Shown here: piece after piece, positions 1 through 7,965 of the stretch
Numbering within the stretch: the first letter of the stretch is position 1
How the letters are laid out: each line of letters opens with the position of its first letter
From: VRUE01 sp963704505
GTDB taxonomy: Bacteria > Actinomycetota > Thermoleophilia > Solirubrobacterales > 70-9
Assembly (NCBI GenBank): GCA_963704505.1
Contig: OY969912.1
Coordinates: forward strand, 1,488,001 to 1,552,000
Direction: 5' to 3'
Length of the DNA stretch: 64,000 bases
Position numbers and translations under genes: made by a program
The notes under the pieces: generated by a model
Told to the model about the DNA's origin: nothing
The model's input: the letters and a program-made list of their open reading frames with translations, nothing else
The model's database searches: none

Positions 1-6
1 GAAGCG

Positions 7-723
7 ATGGAGATCAAGTTCCACGGCCAGTCGTGCTTCGAGCTGAGCGAGGGCGAGGCGAACCTGCTCATCGACCCGTTCCTGAAGCCCAATAACCCGG
101 TGGCGGTCGCCACCGCCGATGAGGTCGAACCGACCCACATCGCGCTCAGCCACGGGCACATGGACCACGTCGCCGACGCGGTAGCGGTGGCTACCAGGAC
201 AGGCGCGCACTGCATCGCGATCGTCGAGCTCGCCAACTGGCTCGACTCCCAGGGCGCCGACGCGGTCAGCGACCCCAACCTCGGTGGCACGGTCGAGCTC
301 GACTGGGGGTGGATCAAGCTGGTCCCCGCCTGGCACACGAACACGATCCCGGGCTCCGACGAGGCTCCCTTCAGCGCCGAGCACGGGATCTCGATCGGAA
401 CCGCCGCCGGCTTGCTGATCAACATCGGCGGCGTCACCGTCTACCACGCCGGCGACACCTGCCTGTTCGGCGACATGAAGTTGATCGCGGAACGGAACCC
501 GATCGACATCGCCCTGCTGCCGATCGGCGGGCATTACACGATGGACCGCCACGACGCCGTCATCGCGGCCGAGTTCGTCGGCGCCGGAACGGTGATCCCG
601 ATGCACTACGACACCTTCCCGCCGATCGAGACCGACGCCGGCGCGTTCAAGGACGAGGTCGAGTCGAAGACCTCATCGCAGGTAGTGATCCTCAAACCGG
701 GCGAGACCCACACGCCCGGCTGA
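7..723 (+). CDS. UPF0173-type metal-dependent hydrolase (MBL fold)
   Basis: A 238-aa cytoplasmic metallo-beta-lactamase-fold protein of the UPF0173/YtkL type. The metal-binding signature H-x-H-x-D-H is present at residues 49-54 (SHGHMDH), followed by the second-half motifs HAGDT and PMHYDTFP expected for the remaining ligands. The length matches the family (about 225-240 aa). There is no signal peptide. The substrate is not known for this family and cannot be inferred here. The ATG lies only six bases from the window edge, so promoter and upstream partner are unseen. It converges with the sigma-factor gene, whose stop lies 8 nt beyond. Confidence 0.9.
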   Translation: MEIKFHGQSCFELSEGEANLLIDPFLKPNNPVAVATADEVEPTHIALSHGHMDHVADAVAVATRTGAHCIAIVELANWLDSQGADAVSDPNLGGTVELDWGWIKLVPAWHTNTIPGSDEAPFSAEHGISIGTAAGLLINIGGVTVYHAGDTCLFGDMKLIAERNPIDIALLPIGGHYTMDRHDAVIAAEFVGAGTVIPMHYDTFPPIETDAGAFKDEVESKTSSQVVILKPGETHTPG

Positions 724-731
724 GCGGCCGC

Positions 732-2228
732 CTACGGTTCGGGGCTCGCGCCGGCGCCTTCGGCGGGCGCTTCCGCGGGCGGTTCGGCCGGCGGCGGGGG
801 CGGAGTCACTTCGACGGGCGCCGGCGGTGCTTCGGCCGATCCTTCGGTCGAGCCGCCGACGGTGACGACGACGGTGCCGCCGCTGGCGGTGCTGCCGCTC
901 TGGGCTGAGGCGTCGGTCAACGCCGGGACGACCGGCTTGGACCCGGACGGGATTCCGCCGCCTTCGACCGCGACGATCGAGGAGTCCGCGTCATCGGCGA
1001 CCACTGTCAGTTCGGGTTCGGCGGGGGGAGCGACTTCGATGGGAGGCTGGGGCTCCGGCGCGGTCACCGGAGCGGCTTCCACGGAGGCCGGGACGGCGGC
1101 GATTTCGACCTGTTGGGCGGGCCGGGCGCTGGAGATCTTCGGCGCGGCGGCCTGCGGGGCCTGGCGGGAGATCGCTGCCGAGGGCTGGCCGGGCGTGGTG
1201 TCGACCTGCTGCTTGACCTCGACCGCACCGGCGGTGAGGACCGCGGCGGCAACGGCGCCGACGGCCGCCTTGGTTCCGATCGCTCCGCCGACGGCTCCGA
1301 GGCCACCCGCGGCACCGGATCCACTCAGCGCGGCGCTGACGCCGCCGACCGCTCCGGTGGCCGCGGTGCCGGCACCGGCGCCCGCGGCGCCGGCTCCGGC
1401 ACCTCCGGACGCGCCGCCGAAGCCGAGCTTGCCGGCGAGGAAGGCTTTGGCCGCGAGCAGCGGACCGACCGGGAAGAGCGCCGCCAGGACCTTGTCGTTG
1501 GAGCGGACCTGGGAGCGGAAGTCAGAGCATTCGTCGCAGTCGCGGACGTGACGGCGGACGGGGCCGGAGACCTTGCGCAGCCCCTCGGCGGCCTCGGCCA
1601 GCTCGAGCCGGACCTCGCCGCAGGTCAGCTGGCGGGCCTGGCTTGCCTCGGCGAGCGAGATCCGCGCCCGGACCAGCAGCGACTTGACCGACGGCACGCT
1701 GGTGTCCATCGCCTGGGCGATCTCCTCATAAGACATCGCGTCCATCTCACGCAGAAGAAGGGCCGAGCGCTGGGTCTCGGGAAGCTTGCCGACATCGGTG
1801 AGGAGCTGGCGGAACTCCTCCCTGTTGTGGACCTTCTCCGCGGTGGAGGCGGCCTCGACCATCGGCACCATGTCCATCGATTCCTGTGCGTCGGCGGTCG
1901 GTTTGCGCAGGTGGTTGAGGCAGCGGTTGCGGGCGATCCGGTAGAGCCAAGGCCGAAGGTTGATCTCGCGCTCATCGGCGAGCATCGCTTTGTAGGCGTT
2001 GACGAAGACCTCCTGCAGGACGTCTTCGGCATCCTGGGTCGAGCCCAGCATCTGCCTGCAGAACCCGAGCAGGCGGCCCTGGTAACGATCGACGATCGTC
2101 TCGAAGGCACCGGCATTGCCGCTGCGGATCATCGCGATGAGTCGCTCGTCGCCCTGCAGTTTGAGCAGGGGGGACCGCCGGGCGAGCAGTCCGCGTTGAC
2201 TGGCGTGTGTTAGGGCGGAAGCCTCCAA
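732..2228 (-). CDS. ECF sigma factor fused to a zinc anti-sigma-like domain and a membrane/Pro-rich tail
   Basis: 498 aa. Residues about 25-200 form a standard ECF sigma-70 factor: region 2 with the D-A-E-D-V-L-Q-E-V-F core and region 4 with an LPETQRSALLLRE...SYEEIA helix-turn-helix. Unlike normal ECF proteins it continues for some 290 residues. Next comes a segment with the zinc anti-sigma signature H-x3-C-x2-C (HVRDCDEC), then a long Gly/Ala-rich stretch with one plausible membrane helix (AVGAVAAAVLTAGAVEV), then a Pro/Ala/Val-rich tail that would lie outside the membrane. This looks like a sigma factor carrying its own tethering or inhibitory module. The start is TTG, preceded by GGAGAG at good spacing. 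No separate anti-sigma gene is adjacent. Confidence 0.85.
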   Translation of the reverse strand: MEASALTHASQRGLLARRSPLLKLQGDERLIAMIRSGNAGAFETIVDRYQGRLLGFCRQMLGSTQDAEDVLQEVFVNAYKAMLADEREINLRPWLYRIARNRCLNHLRKPTADAQESMDMVPMVEAASTAEKVHNREEFRQLLTDVGKLPETQRSALLLREMDAMSYEEIAQAMDTSVPSVKSLLVRARISLAEASQARQLTCGEVRLELAEAAEGLRKVSGPVRRHVRDCDECSDFRSQVRSNDKVLAALFPVGPLLAAKAFLAGKLGFGGASGGAGAGAAGAGAGTAATGAVGGVSAALSGSGAAGGLGAVGGAIGTKAAVGAVAAAVLTAGAVEVKQQVDTTPGQPSAAISRQAPQAAAPKISSARPAQQVEIAAVPASVEAAPVTAPEPQPPIEVAPPAEPELTVVADDADSSIVAVEGGGIPSGSKPVVPALTDASAQSGSTASGGTVVVTVGGSTEGSAEAPPAPVEVTPPPPPAEPPAEAPAEGAGASPEP

Positions 2229-2351
2229 GCTAATCTCTCCAGGGAAGGCGTAGTTGCTGGTGCAACTTAGGAGACACCGTAGCAGCGCAGTAGTTGCGCT
2301 TCGACGTCACTATTTAGTGCGAATTTATGATTGTTTCGGCACCTCTCGTAG

Positions 2352-2437
2352 TGCCCGGGGCGGGACTCGAACCCGCAAGCCCCCGAGGGGGCAGCGCCTT
2401 TTAAGGGCGCCGCTTTTGCCAGTTTCGCCACCCGGGC
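2352..2437 (-). tRNA. tRNA-Leu (anticodon UAA)
   Basis: An 86-nt class II tRNA read on the minus strand. The acceptor stem GCCCGGG pairs with CCCGGGC. The five-pair anticodon stem encloses the loop CTTAAAA, giving anticodon TAA (2401-2403). A long GC-rich variable arm typical of tRNA-Leu is present, and the T arm has GTTCGAG. No CCA is encoded. It reads the rare UUA codon, as bldA tRNA does in Streptomyces. It lies 42 bp from the divergent ilvG start and 123 bp upstream of the ECF sigma gene on the same strand. Confidence 0.95.
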
Positions 2438-2465
2438 AGCGCCGATGGTAGCCCGGCGATTCCCG

Positions 2466-2471
2466 TAGGCT
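2466..2471 (+). promoter_or_regulatory. -10 hexamer TAGGCT, leaderless start of ilvG
   Basis: TAGGCT lies 8 nt before the ilvG ATG at 2480 and no Shine-Dalgarno sequence precedes the start, which fits a leaderless transcript. The 42-bp gap to the divergent tRNA-Leu means both promoters overlap. Confidence 0.5.
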
Positions 2472-2479
2472 CCAGGCGA

Positions 2480-4096
2480 ATGGCGGAGCACGGGGGGCGG
2501 ATAGTCGCCAAAGTCCTGAAGTCACGCGGGGTTACGCACCTCTTCACGCTGTCCGGAGGCCACCTCTTCTCGATCTACGACGGCTGCAAGGAGGAGGGCA
2601 TCGAGATCGTCGACGTCCGCCACGAGCAGACCGCGGTCTTCGCCGCCGAGGGCTTCGCCAAGGCGACTCGCGCGCTTGGCGTCGCCGCGCTGACCGCAGG
2701 GCCCGGGGTGACCAACGGGGTCAGCGCCCTCGCCGGTGCCCAGGCGAACGGCTCACCACTCTGTGTACTGGGCGGACGGGCGCCGGAGATGCGCTGGGGT
2801 TCGGGGTCGCTTCAGGAGTTCGACCACATCCCGGTGGTCGAGCCGCTTGTCAAGTCGGCCGAGACGGTCAGGGACACAGCCCAGATCGCCGCCCGCACCG
2901 CCGCCGCCCTCGACCTCGCCGCGCTTGCCCCCTCGGGCCCGACCTTCGTCGACTATCCCCTCGACGTCGTCTTCAGCGAGGCGGAGTCCGAGCTGCCCGC
3001 GGTGGGAGCTGCCACGGCGACGATGCCCGCAAGCGGCATCGAGGAGGTGGCGGCGTTGCTGTCTGCCGCCGATCGCCCGGTGGTGATGGCCGGCAGCGGT
3101 CTCTATTGGGGTCGAGGGGAGGCAGAGCTGCGCGCGCTGGCGGAGGCTCTCGGGATCCCCGTCTTCCTCAACGGCCTCGGTCGCGGCTGCCTGCCAGCCG
3201 ACCACGAGCTCGCTTTCAGCCGTGCCCGCGGAACCGGCCTGCAGGACGCCGACGTCGCTCTCGTGATCGGCGTCCCGCTCGACTTCCGCCTCGGCTTCGG
3301 CGCCAGCTTCGGCGAGCGGACCAAGGTGGTGAGGCTCGACGTGGCCCCCAACGCGCTGACCGCGAACCGGCTTCCCGAGATCGACCTGGTCGGCGATGTG
3401 GCCGCGACCCTGGCAGCGCTTCGTGAGGAGGCGGGGGAGGGTTCGGGCCGGACCAGGGCCTGGCTCGAGCAGTTGCGCAACGTCGAGTCGGAGAGGCGGG
3501 CGGCAGAGCGCGCCGAGCTCGAGGACCCTCGGGCGCCGCTGCACCCGGTCCGTATATATGGGGAGCTGGGGGAGGTGCTCGACCGGGACGCGATCGTCGT
3601 CGGCGACGGCGGCGACTTCGTCTCCTACGCCGGGCGTTTCATCGACACCTATGAGCCGGGCTGTTGGATGGACCCGGGTCCCTTCGGCTGTCTGGGCGCC
3701 GGGCCCGGCCAGGCGATCGGCGCCAAGCTCGCCCACCCAGACCGCCAGGTCTGCCTCCTGCTCGGCGACGGAGCCTTCGGGTTCGCGGGCATCGAGTTCG
3801 ACACGATGGCGCGCCACGGCCTCGGCGTCGTCGGAGTGATGGGCAACAACGGGATCTGGGCGCTCGAGCACCATCCGATGAAGTTCCTCTACGGGTACTC
3901 GGTCGCCGCCGAGCTGCGGCCCGAAACCCGCTACGAGCAGATGGTCGAGGCGCTCGGCTGCGATGGGATTCTGGTCCGCGATCCGGGGGAGCTGCGGCCG
4001 GCGCTGGAGCGCGCCTTCGAATCCGGGCGGCCGACCTTGGTCAACGTCCTCACCGATCCCGAGGTCGTCTACCCGCGCAAATCGAATCTGGCCTGA
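2480..4096 (+). CDS. ilvG: Acetolactate synthase-type ThDP enzyme (IlvG family)
   Basis: 538 aa, a full-length thiamine-diphosphate enzyme that closely resembles the mycobacterial IlvG protein throughout, for example TLSGGHLFSIYDGC near the N-terminus and YPRKSNLA at the C-terminus. The catalytic Glu is E49 in RHEQTA. The ThDP/Mg motif starts with GDGAFGF near residue 428 and ends with NN near 455. The expected reaction is condensation of 2-oxoacids (acetolactate formation) in branched-chain amino-acid synthesis. However, no regulatory small subunit gene is nearby, so a stand-alone ThDP lyase with another substrate remains possible. The ATG at 2480 is supported by homology and by the -10 hexamer just upstream. 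Confidence 0.85.
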   Translation: MAEHGGRIVAKVLKSRGVTHLFTLSGGHLFSIYDGCKEEGIEIVDVRHEQTAVFAAEGFAKATRALGVAALTAGPGVTNGVSALAGAQANGSPLCVLGGRAPEMRWGSGSLQEFDHIPVVEPLVKSAETVRDTAQIAARTAAALDLAALAPSGPTFVDYPLDVVFSEAESELPAVGAATATMPASGIEEVAALLSAADRPVVMAGSGLYWGRGEAELRALAEALGIPVFLNGLGRGCLPADHELAFSRARGTGLQDADVALVIGVPLDFRLGFGASFGERTKVVRLDVAPNALTANRLPEIDLVGDVAATLAALREEAGEGSGRTRAWLEQLRNVESERRAAERAELEDPRAPLHPVRIYGELGEVLDRDAIVVGDGGDFVSYAGRFIDTYEPGCWMDPGPFGCLGAGPGQAIGAKLAHPDRQVCLLLGDGAFGFAGIEFDTMARHGLGVVGVMGNNGIWALEHHPMKFLYGYSVAAELRPETRYEQMVEALGCDGILVRDPGELRPALERAFESGRPTLVNVLTDPEVVYPRKSNLA

Positions 4097-4104
4097 CCGG
4101 CCCC

Positions 4105-4340
4105 GAAAAAGAATCGACCGCCCGAAGGCGGCCGATTCGAGTTGGCCCCCCAGGACGGGCAGGGGTACGTCTTCAGGGACCAGTTATTTGGTGGGCCCAG
4201 ACGGCGGGAGGCGCCAATGATGCGGCAATCGCCTGAACCCTGTACCGAGTCGACAAGAGGTTGTGTCCCCTCGTTTTCCCAGTGCGACGATTATCTGCCC
4301 GGCTATCCGATACGTCTAGTCGGCCAAAAACTCGCCTACT
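4105..4340 (-). ncRNA. Candidate small RNA (about 235 nt) behind the Ppx/GppA gene
   Basis: The 357-bp gap between ilvG and the Ppx/GppA gene holds no convincing reading frame and is AT-richer than its surroundings. On the minus strand it has a plausible promoter (TTCAGA at 4369-4374, 17-nt spacer, TAGTAT at 4346-4351) and the strong terminator at 4106-4138, predicting a transcript of roughly 235 nt. It does not match tmRNA, RNase P RNA or SRP RNA signatures that I could recognise. The alternative is a long 3' untranslated region of the upstream gene. Confidence 0.35.
4106..4138 (-). terminator. Rho-independent terminator (minus strand)
   Basis: Read on the minus strand, a 12-pair stem (one G-U pair) closed by a TTCG tetraloop occupies 4111-4138 and is followed by TTTTT. 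On the plus strand the same stem has an A-C mismatch and no T-run, so it is oriented for minus-strand transcripts. The nearest minus-strand gene (4454-5383) ends over 300 bp earlier. Confidence 0.7.
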
Positions 4341-4345
4341 GAAAA

Positions 4346-4374
4346 ATACTAGCTGACATATACCGATTTCTGAA
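4346..4374 (-). promoter_or_regulatory. Predicted promoter of the candidate small RNA
   Basis: Minus strand: -35 TTCAGA (4 of 6 to consensus), spacer of exactly 17 nt, -10 TAGTAT (4 of 6). Start expected near 4339. Confidence 0.3.
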
Positions 4375-4453
4375 GGTTCGACCCTTCCTTTTGCCCATCT
4401 GGCCTACGAATCGGGGCAGGTTGTCCAATGGGTCCGGCGGTTGTCCAAATCGG

Positions 4454-5383
4454 TCATTCCGAGACAGCCGAGAGTGCAGCCCCGTAGAGGATGTCGTGCT
4501 CGGAGGCCCGGACCCGGTCGAGGCCGAAGGCACGCATCGTCTCGACCAGGATGACCACGCCGGCGACGATCGTCGGCGCCCGGTCCGGATGCAGTCCGGT
4601 GATCCGTCGGCGCTCCTCCAGCGGCACCGCCGCCAGGCGGGAGAGCAGCTGCTGGATCGAGCCAAGGGTCAGCGTGTGGCCGTGGACCATGCTCGCGTCA
4701 TAGGGATCCAGTTCGAGCTCGATGGCCGCCAACGAGGTCGGGGTGCCGGCGACCGCAACTCCCTCTTGAGGCAGGTCCCTTCTGAGCTTGGCGGCGGCGC
4801 CCTCGATCGGCCCGCGGACATCGGCGGCGAGCTCCTCGAGCTCGACCGCGGCCGGCGGGTCGGATGAGATGTGTCGCTCGGTCTGGCGGACGACCCCGAT
4901 CTGCAGCGAGGTGCGGAAGTCGATCCGCGAGCCCGAGCCGACGATCAGCTCGGTGGAGCCGCCGCCGATGTCGACGATCAGAGTTGAAACGCTCGGCGCC
5001 CGCTCGTTGGTGGCGCCCAGGTAGGTCAGCCTCGCCTCCTCCTCGCCATCGAGCACGCTGGCGGAGAGGGCGAAGCGCTCGCGCAGCTCGGCGATGAAGG
5101 CGTCGCCGTTGTCGGCGTCGCGGACGGCGCTGGTCGCGATCGCGACCACGTGCTCGGCGCCGGCCTCCCTATATATGGGGGCGTAGCCGGCGATCGCCTC
5201 GCAGACGTCCTCGATCGCCTCGGCCGAGAGCTGGCCGGTGAGGTCGACACCGCGGCCCAGTCGGGTGACCGTGCTGCGTCGCTCGACCTCCGAGACACGT
5301 CCGTCGGCGACGTCGGCGACGAGCAGCCGGGTCGAATTGGTGCCGATGTCGACGACCGCCACTCTTGTTGCGTTGCCTTGCAC
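4454..5383 (-). CDS. Ppx/GppA phosphatase family protein (exopolyphosphatase)
   Basis: 309 aa, the usual size of the short, two-lobed actinobacterial Ppx/GppA proteins. The sugar-kinase/Hsp70-like fold is shown by the first phosphate loop DIGTNSTRLL (residues about 12-21) and the second loop DIGGGSTEL (about 143-151), with the acidic residue segment LDGEEEARLTYLG between them. Expected activity is release of phosphate from polyphosphate or hydrolysis of pppGpp in the stringent response. Which one cannot be told from sequence. The GTG at 5383 is used because a TAGAGT hexamer precedes it; an in-frame GTG at 5362 is an alternative. Confidence 0.85.
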   Translation of the reverse strand: MQGNATRVAVVDIGTNSTRLLVADVADGRVSEVERRSTVTRLGRGVDLTGQLSAEAIEDVCEAIAGYAPIYREAGAEHVVAIATSAVRDADNGDAFIAELRERFALSASVLDGEEEARLTYLGATNERAPSVSTLIVDIGGGSTELIVGSGSRIDFRTSLQIGVVRQTERHISSDPPAAVELEELAADVRGPIEGAAAKLRRDLPQEGVAVAGTPTSLAAIELELDPYDASMVHGHTLTLGSIQQLLSRLAAVPLEERRRITGLHPDRAPTIVAGVVILVETMRAFGLDRVRASEHDILYGAALSAVSE

Positions 5384-5392
5384 GGACGCGGC

Positions 5393-5398
5393 ACTCTA
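5393..5398 (-). promoter_or_regulatory. -10 hexamer TAGAGT before the Ppx/GppA gene
   Basis: Minus-strand TAGAGT, 9 nt before the GTG start, with no Shine-Dalgarno sequence between. Confidence 0.4.
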
Positions 5399-5490
5399 GC
5401 CGCCCGGTTGCGTCTCGAACCTTCGCTTATCGGGGCCGACGCGGTCGGTACGGTCCTGCCGTCCGTCCAGCCTCGACCTGAGGAGTCAAG

Positions 5491-7287
5491 TTGCCCTTCG
5501 GCGCGCAGTCAAGTCAGTTCCGCCTGGTTATGGCCGCGACCCTCGCGGCCATCGTCCTCGCTGCCATCTGCTTCGCTCCCAGCGCGCGTGCATCCGGGGC
5601 GACGGCGGTCGGCTGGGGATACAACGAATATGGCGAGGTCGGCAACGGGACGACGACAACCACCGGCTGCGACTGCATTTCCACGCCTGTTCCGGTCAGC
5701 GGTCTCTCGGAAGCGACGCAGATAGCCGGCGGCGAGTACCACGGCCTGGCCGTCACCTCCGACGGCACGGCGAAGTCCTGGGGCTACAACTACTACGGCG
5801 AGCTCGGCAACGGAACGACTTCAAGCCGCACGACTCCCGGCCCGGTCAGCGGCCTCTCGAATGTGGTCGCGGTGGCGGGCGGCGCCTACCACAGCCTTGC
5901 GCTGCTCTCCAACGGCACCGTGATGGCCTGGGGGTACAACGAATACGGGCAGCTCGGCAGGGGCGTCGTCTCCGGGCCTGAAGAATGCGAAGGCTACGGC
6001 TGCAGCAAAGTCCCGGTAGCCGTGCCGGGCATCGCAAACGCGGTAGCGGTCGCCGCCGGCTACTACACGAGCTACGCCCTGCTCTCCAACGGCACCGTGA
6101 TGGCCTGGGGCAACGACCGCAACGGGCAGATGGGAGATGGCGGTTTCACGGAAGGCTGCGAGTGCCGATCGATTCCCATCCAGGTTCCCGGGGTGGCGAG
6201 CGCGATCGCGGTCAGCGCCGGTGAGGAAACCGCCACGGCGCTCATCTCCAATGGAAGCGTGATGGCCTGGGGCAAGAATTCTTACGGCCAGAGCGGGAAT
6301 GGGACCACGAACACGACCGGCTGCGAGTGCTCCGCGCCGGTGACGGTCAGCGGCATCACGACCGCTACGGGCATCGCCAGCGGGGCTGAATTCAACCTCG
6401 CCCGGCTCGCCGACGGGACCGTCAAGGGCTGGGGGATCAATTACGACTCGCAGCTCGCCACGGAAACCGCCCCGGAAGACTGTTCGGGCTACGACTGCGC
6501 GAAGACGCCGATCCAATTGAATGGGCTCGGCAACATCCAGTCACTGGCGGCGTTCGGCTATGCCGGGATCGCTCTTGTGGGTGACGGCACCGCCAGGACA
6601 TGGGGGTATGCGTACTACGGGGAACTCGGCAACGGGACGAATGCCGAATCGTTCACCCCGGGCGCGGTCAGCCTCGTCTCCGGCGCCAGCGCAGTCGGCG
6701 CGGGCGAATACACCGGGTACGCCTTGATCGGCCCCTCGCAGACCCTGACCGTCGCCCTTGTCGGCGCCGGCGCCGCCGGTGGGTCGGTCACGGGACGCGA
6801 AGTGTCCTGTCCGACACGCTGCACCGGCAAGTACCCGCAGGGCCAGGTCGCCCTGCTGACCCCGAGCCCGACCGGCTTCGCCGGCTTCTCGGGCCCCTGC
6901 ACCGGCACCGCGACCTGCCAGGCGAAGATGGACGCTGATCAGACGGTGACGGCGACCTACGGAGTACCGGCCGGGACAAAAATCACCAAGGCGAAGATCC
7001 TCAGCCCGAAGAAGAAGGCGACCTTCTCCTTCTCGGCTCCCGGAGCGATCACCGGCTACCAGTGCAAGCTCAACCGCCCGAAGCCGAAGCCCAAGAAAGG
7101 CAAGGCGAAGAAGCCCAAGAAGCCGAAGTTCGCCTCCTGCAAGAGCTCGAAGCTCTACAAGAACCTGAAGCCCGGCAAGTACACCTTCCAGGTCAGGGCA
7201 CTGGATGTGCTCGGTGCCGACACCAAGCCGGCCAAGCGTGCGTTCAAGATCCATCCGCCGAAGAAGAAGAAGCACGCCAAGCATTGA
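5491..7287 (+). CDS. Secreted RCC1-repeat beta-propeller protein with Lys-rich C-terminal domain
   Basis: 598 aa. An N-terminal signal peptide ends near ARA|SG (about residue 35). Seven RCC1-type blades follow, each with a core like AWGYNEYGQLGNG, up to about residue 410. Then comes a Cys-containing beta segment of the kind found in bacterial repeat domains (about 415-490). The C-terminal Ig-like module has a Lys/Pro-rich insertion and the pattern LKPGKYTFQVRA (about 495-590). The same C-terminal module occurs in the protein encoded at 61391-62713. The start is TTG at 5491 with AGGAG five nucleotides upstream. Probably a surface or secreted adhesin-like protein; the ligand is unknown. Confidence 0.85.
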   Translation: MPFGAQSSQFRLVMAATLAAIVLAAICFAPSARASGATAVGWGYNEYGEVGNGTTTTTGCDCISTPVPVSGLSEATQIAGGEYHGLAVTSDGTAKSWGYNYYGELGNGTTSSRTTPGPVSGLSNVVAVAGGAYHSLALLSNGTVMAWGYNEYGQLGRGVVSGPEECEGYGCSKVPVAVPGIANAVAVAAGYYTSYALLSNGTVMAWGNDRNGQMGDGGFTEGCECRSIPIQVPGVASAIAVSAGEETATALISNGSVMAWGKNSYGQSGNGTTNTTGCECSAPVTVSGITTATGIASGAEFNLARLADGTVKGWGINYDSQLATETAPEDCSGYDCAKTPIQLNGLGNIQSLAAFGYAGIALVGDGTARTWGYAYYGELGNGTNAESFTPGAVSLVSGASAVGAGEYTGYALIGPSQTLTVALVGAGAAGGSVTGREVSCPTRCTGKYPQGQVALLTPSPTGFAGFSGPCTGTATCQAKMDADQTVTATYGVPAGTKITKAKILSPKKKATFSFSAPGAITGYQCKLNRPKPKPKKGKAKKPKKPKFASCKSSKLYKNLKPGKYTFQVRALDVLGADTKPAKRAFKIHPPKKKKHAKH

Positions 7288-7310
7288 GGTCGGCGTGCCG
7301 TTGCTAATCT
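7284..7310 (+). promoter_or_regulatory. Predicted tRNA-fMet promoter
   Basis: TTGAGG at 7284-7289 and an extended -10 (TGC then TAATCT, 7305-7310) precede the tRNA by 11 nt. The 15-nt spacer is short, compensated by the extended -10. Confidence 0.4.
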
Positions 7311-7321
7311 GATCGGACCGT

Positions 7322-7395
<74 letters not shown>

Positions 7396-7400
7396 TAGGA

Positions 7401-7424
7401 GAAGGCCCCGGAAACGGGGCCTTC
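7401..7424 (+). terminator. Terminator of tRNA-fMet
   Basis: A perfect 10-bp stem (GAAGGCCCCG / CGGGGCCTTC) with a GAAA tetraloop starts 6 nt after the tRNA and is followed by TTCGGTTCC. A degraded copy of this hairpin occurs at 8056-8079. Confidence 0.75.
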
Positions 7425-7457
7425 TTCGGTTCCGGGGGCGGGCGGAGCGGGGCGCCG

Positions 7458-7476
7458 TGGTACCGCGGTGGTACCA
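7458..7476. repeat. Inverted repeat TGGTACC-N5-GGTACCA
   Basis: Two 7-nt arms around GCGGT. A nearly identical palindrome lies at 7841-7858, on the other side of the zinc-ribbon gene. The pair could be operators for one dimeric DNA-binding protein or recombination sites; nothing else supports either. Confidence 0.5.
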
Positions 7477-7572
7477 GCGCACCGTCTGAAATCGACCGAT
7501 TCGGTACGTGGGACGGGCCTTGCGAGCCGGGAAGAAGGGCGCATCCCCGTTGACCCGTGGCGGAACGAATCC

Positions 7573-7776
7573 TCAGCGGCGCTTGAGCAGGTCCGGCTCG
7601 ACCTCGGACTGAGGCGGGTCGGCGCTGAGGAACGAGGCTTCGGCCCCGATCAGCTGCTCGAGCTCGCCACGGTCGAGGAACATTCCCCTGCAGGAGACGC
7701 ACTGCTCGATCGTGACGCCGTTGCGACGGCGCGTGACCATCGGCGCTTCGCACTTGGGACAGGCGATATCCGACAT
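7573..7776 (-). CDS. Small TFIIB-type zinc-ribbon protein
   Basis: 67 aa with two Cys pairs (CPKC near residue 8 and CVSC near residue 27), followed by the acidic-helix pattern GMFLDRGELEQL typical of small bacterial zf-TFIIB-like proteins. ATG start. It lies between the initiator tRNA and its decayed copies and is flanked by two GGTACC palindromes. Function unknown; binding of nucleic acid or protein through the ribbon is likely. Confidence 0.75.
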   Translation of the reverse strand: MSDIACPKCEAPMVTRRRNGVTIEQCVSCRGMFLDRGELEQLIGAEASFLSADPPQSEVEPDLLKRR

Positions 7777-7840
7777 CCAATGATCGTGGCAGATCGTCTC
7801 TAGGGGCGCCTAAACGACCCCGCGCTGCAGTTCGATTGGT

Positions 7841-7858
7841 GGTACCACGCGTGGTACC
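7841..7858. repeat. Perfect 18-bp palindrome GGTACCACGCGTGGTACC
   Basis: Fully self-complementary. It shares both GGTACC arms with the inverted repeat at 7458-7476, one base differing in spacer length. It sits upstream (minus strand) of the zinc-ribbon gene start at 7776. Confidence 0.55.
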
Positions 7859-7943
7859 GAACGGAGCAAATCTCGACTGACGTGAGAAGCCCGGTTGGGC
7901 CTGAAAAGCCCTCAGACGACCCAAGAGATCGGCCCGGATGCTC

Positions 7944-7965
7944 CTCATGACCCGAAGGTCGCGGG
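7944..7965 (+). pseudogene. Decayed fragment of tRNA-fMet (anticodon loop to T stem)
   Basis: Twenty-one of 22 bases match tRNA-fMet positions 7354-7375. The similarity stops abruptly on both sides. Confidence 0.7.

Noticed and set aside
309..908. Long Arg-rich frames in the other reading frames of real genes throughout the window
   Set aside because: They lack start signals, are rich in Arg/Pro/Gly/Ser as expected for out-of-frame GC-rich DNA, and overlap genes with recognised domains.
862..2213. Plus-strand frames opposite the sigma-factor gene
   Set aside because: Antisense shadows; the sigma-factor motifs on the minus strand are unambiguous.
4213..4244. Short frame ANDAAIA followed by TGA, resembling a tmRNA tag
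   Set aside because: No tRNA-like ends: the 5' G-rich start, the GGATTCGACGGG-type element and a matching acceptor stem are all missing, and the T-arm-like hairpin at about 4372-4387 has the wrong loop size.
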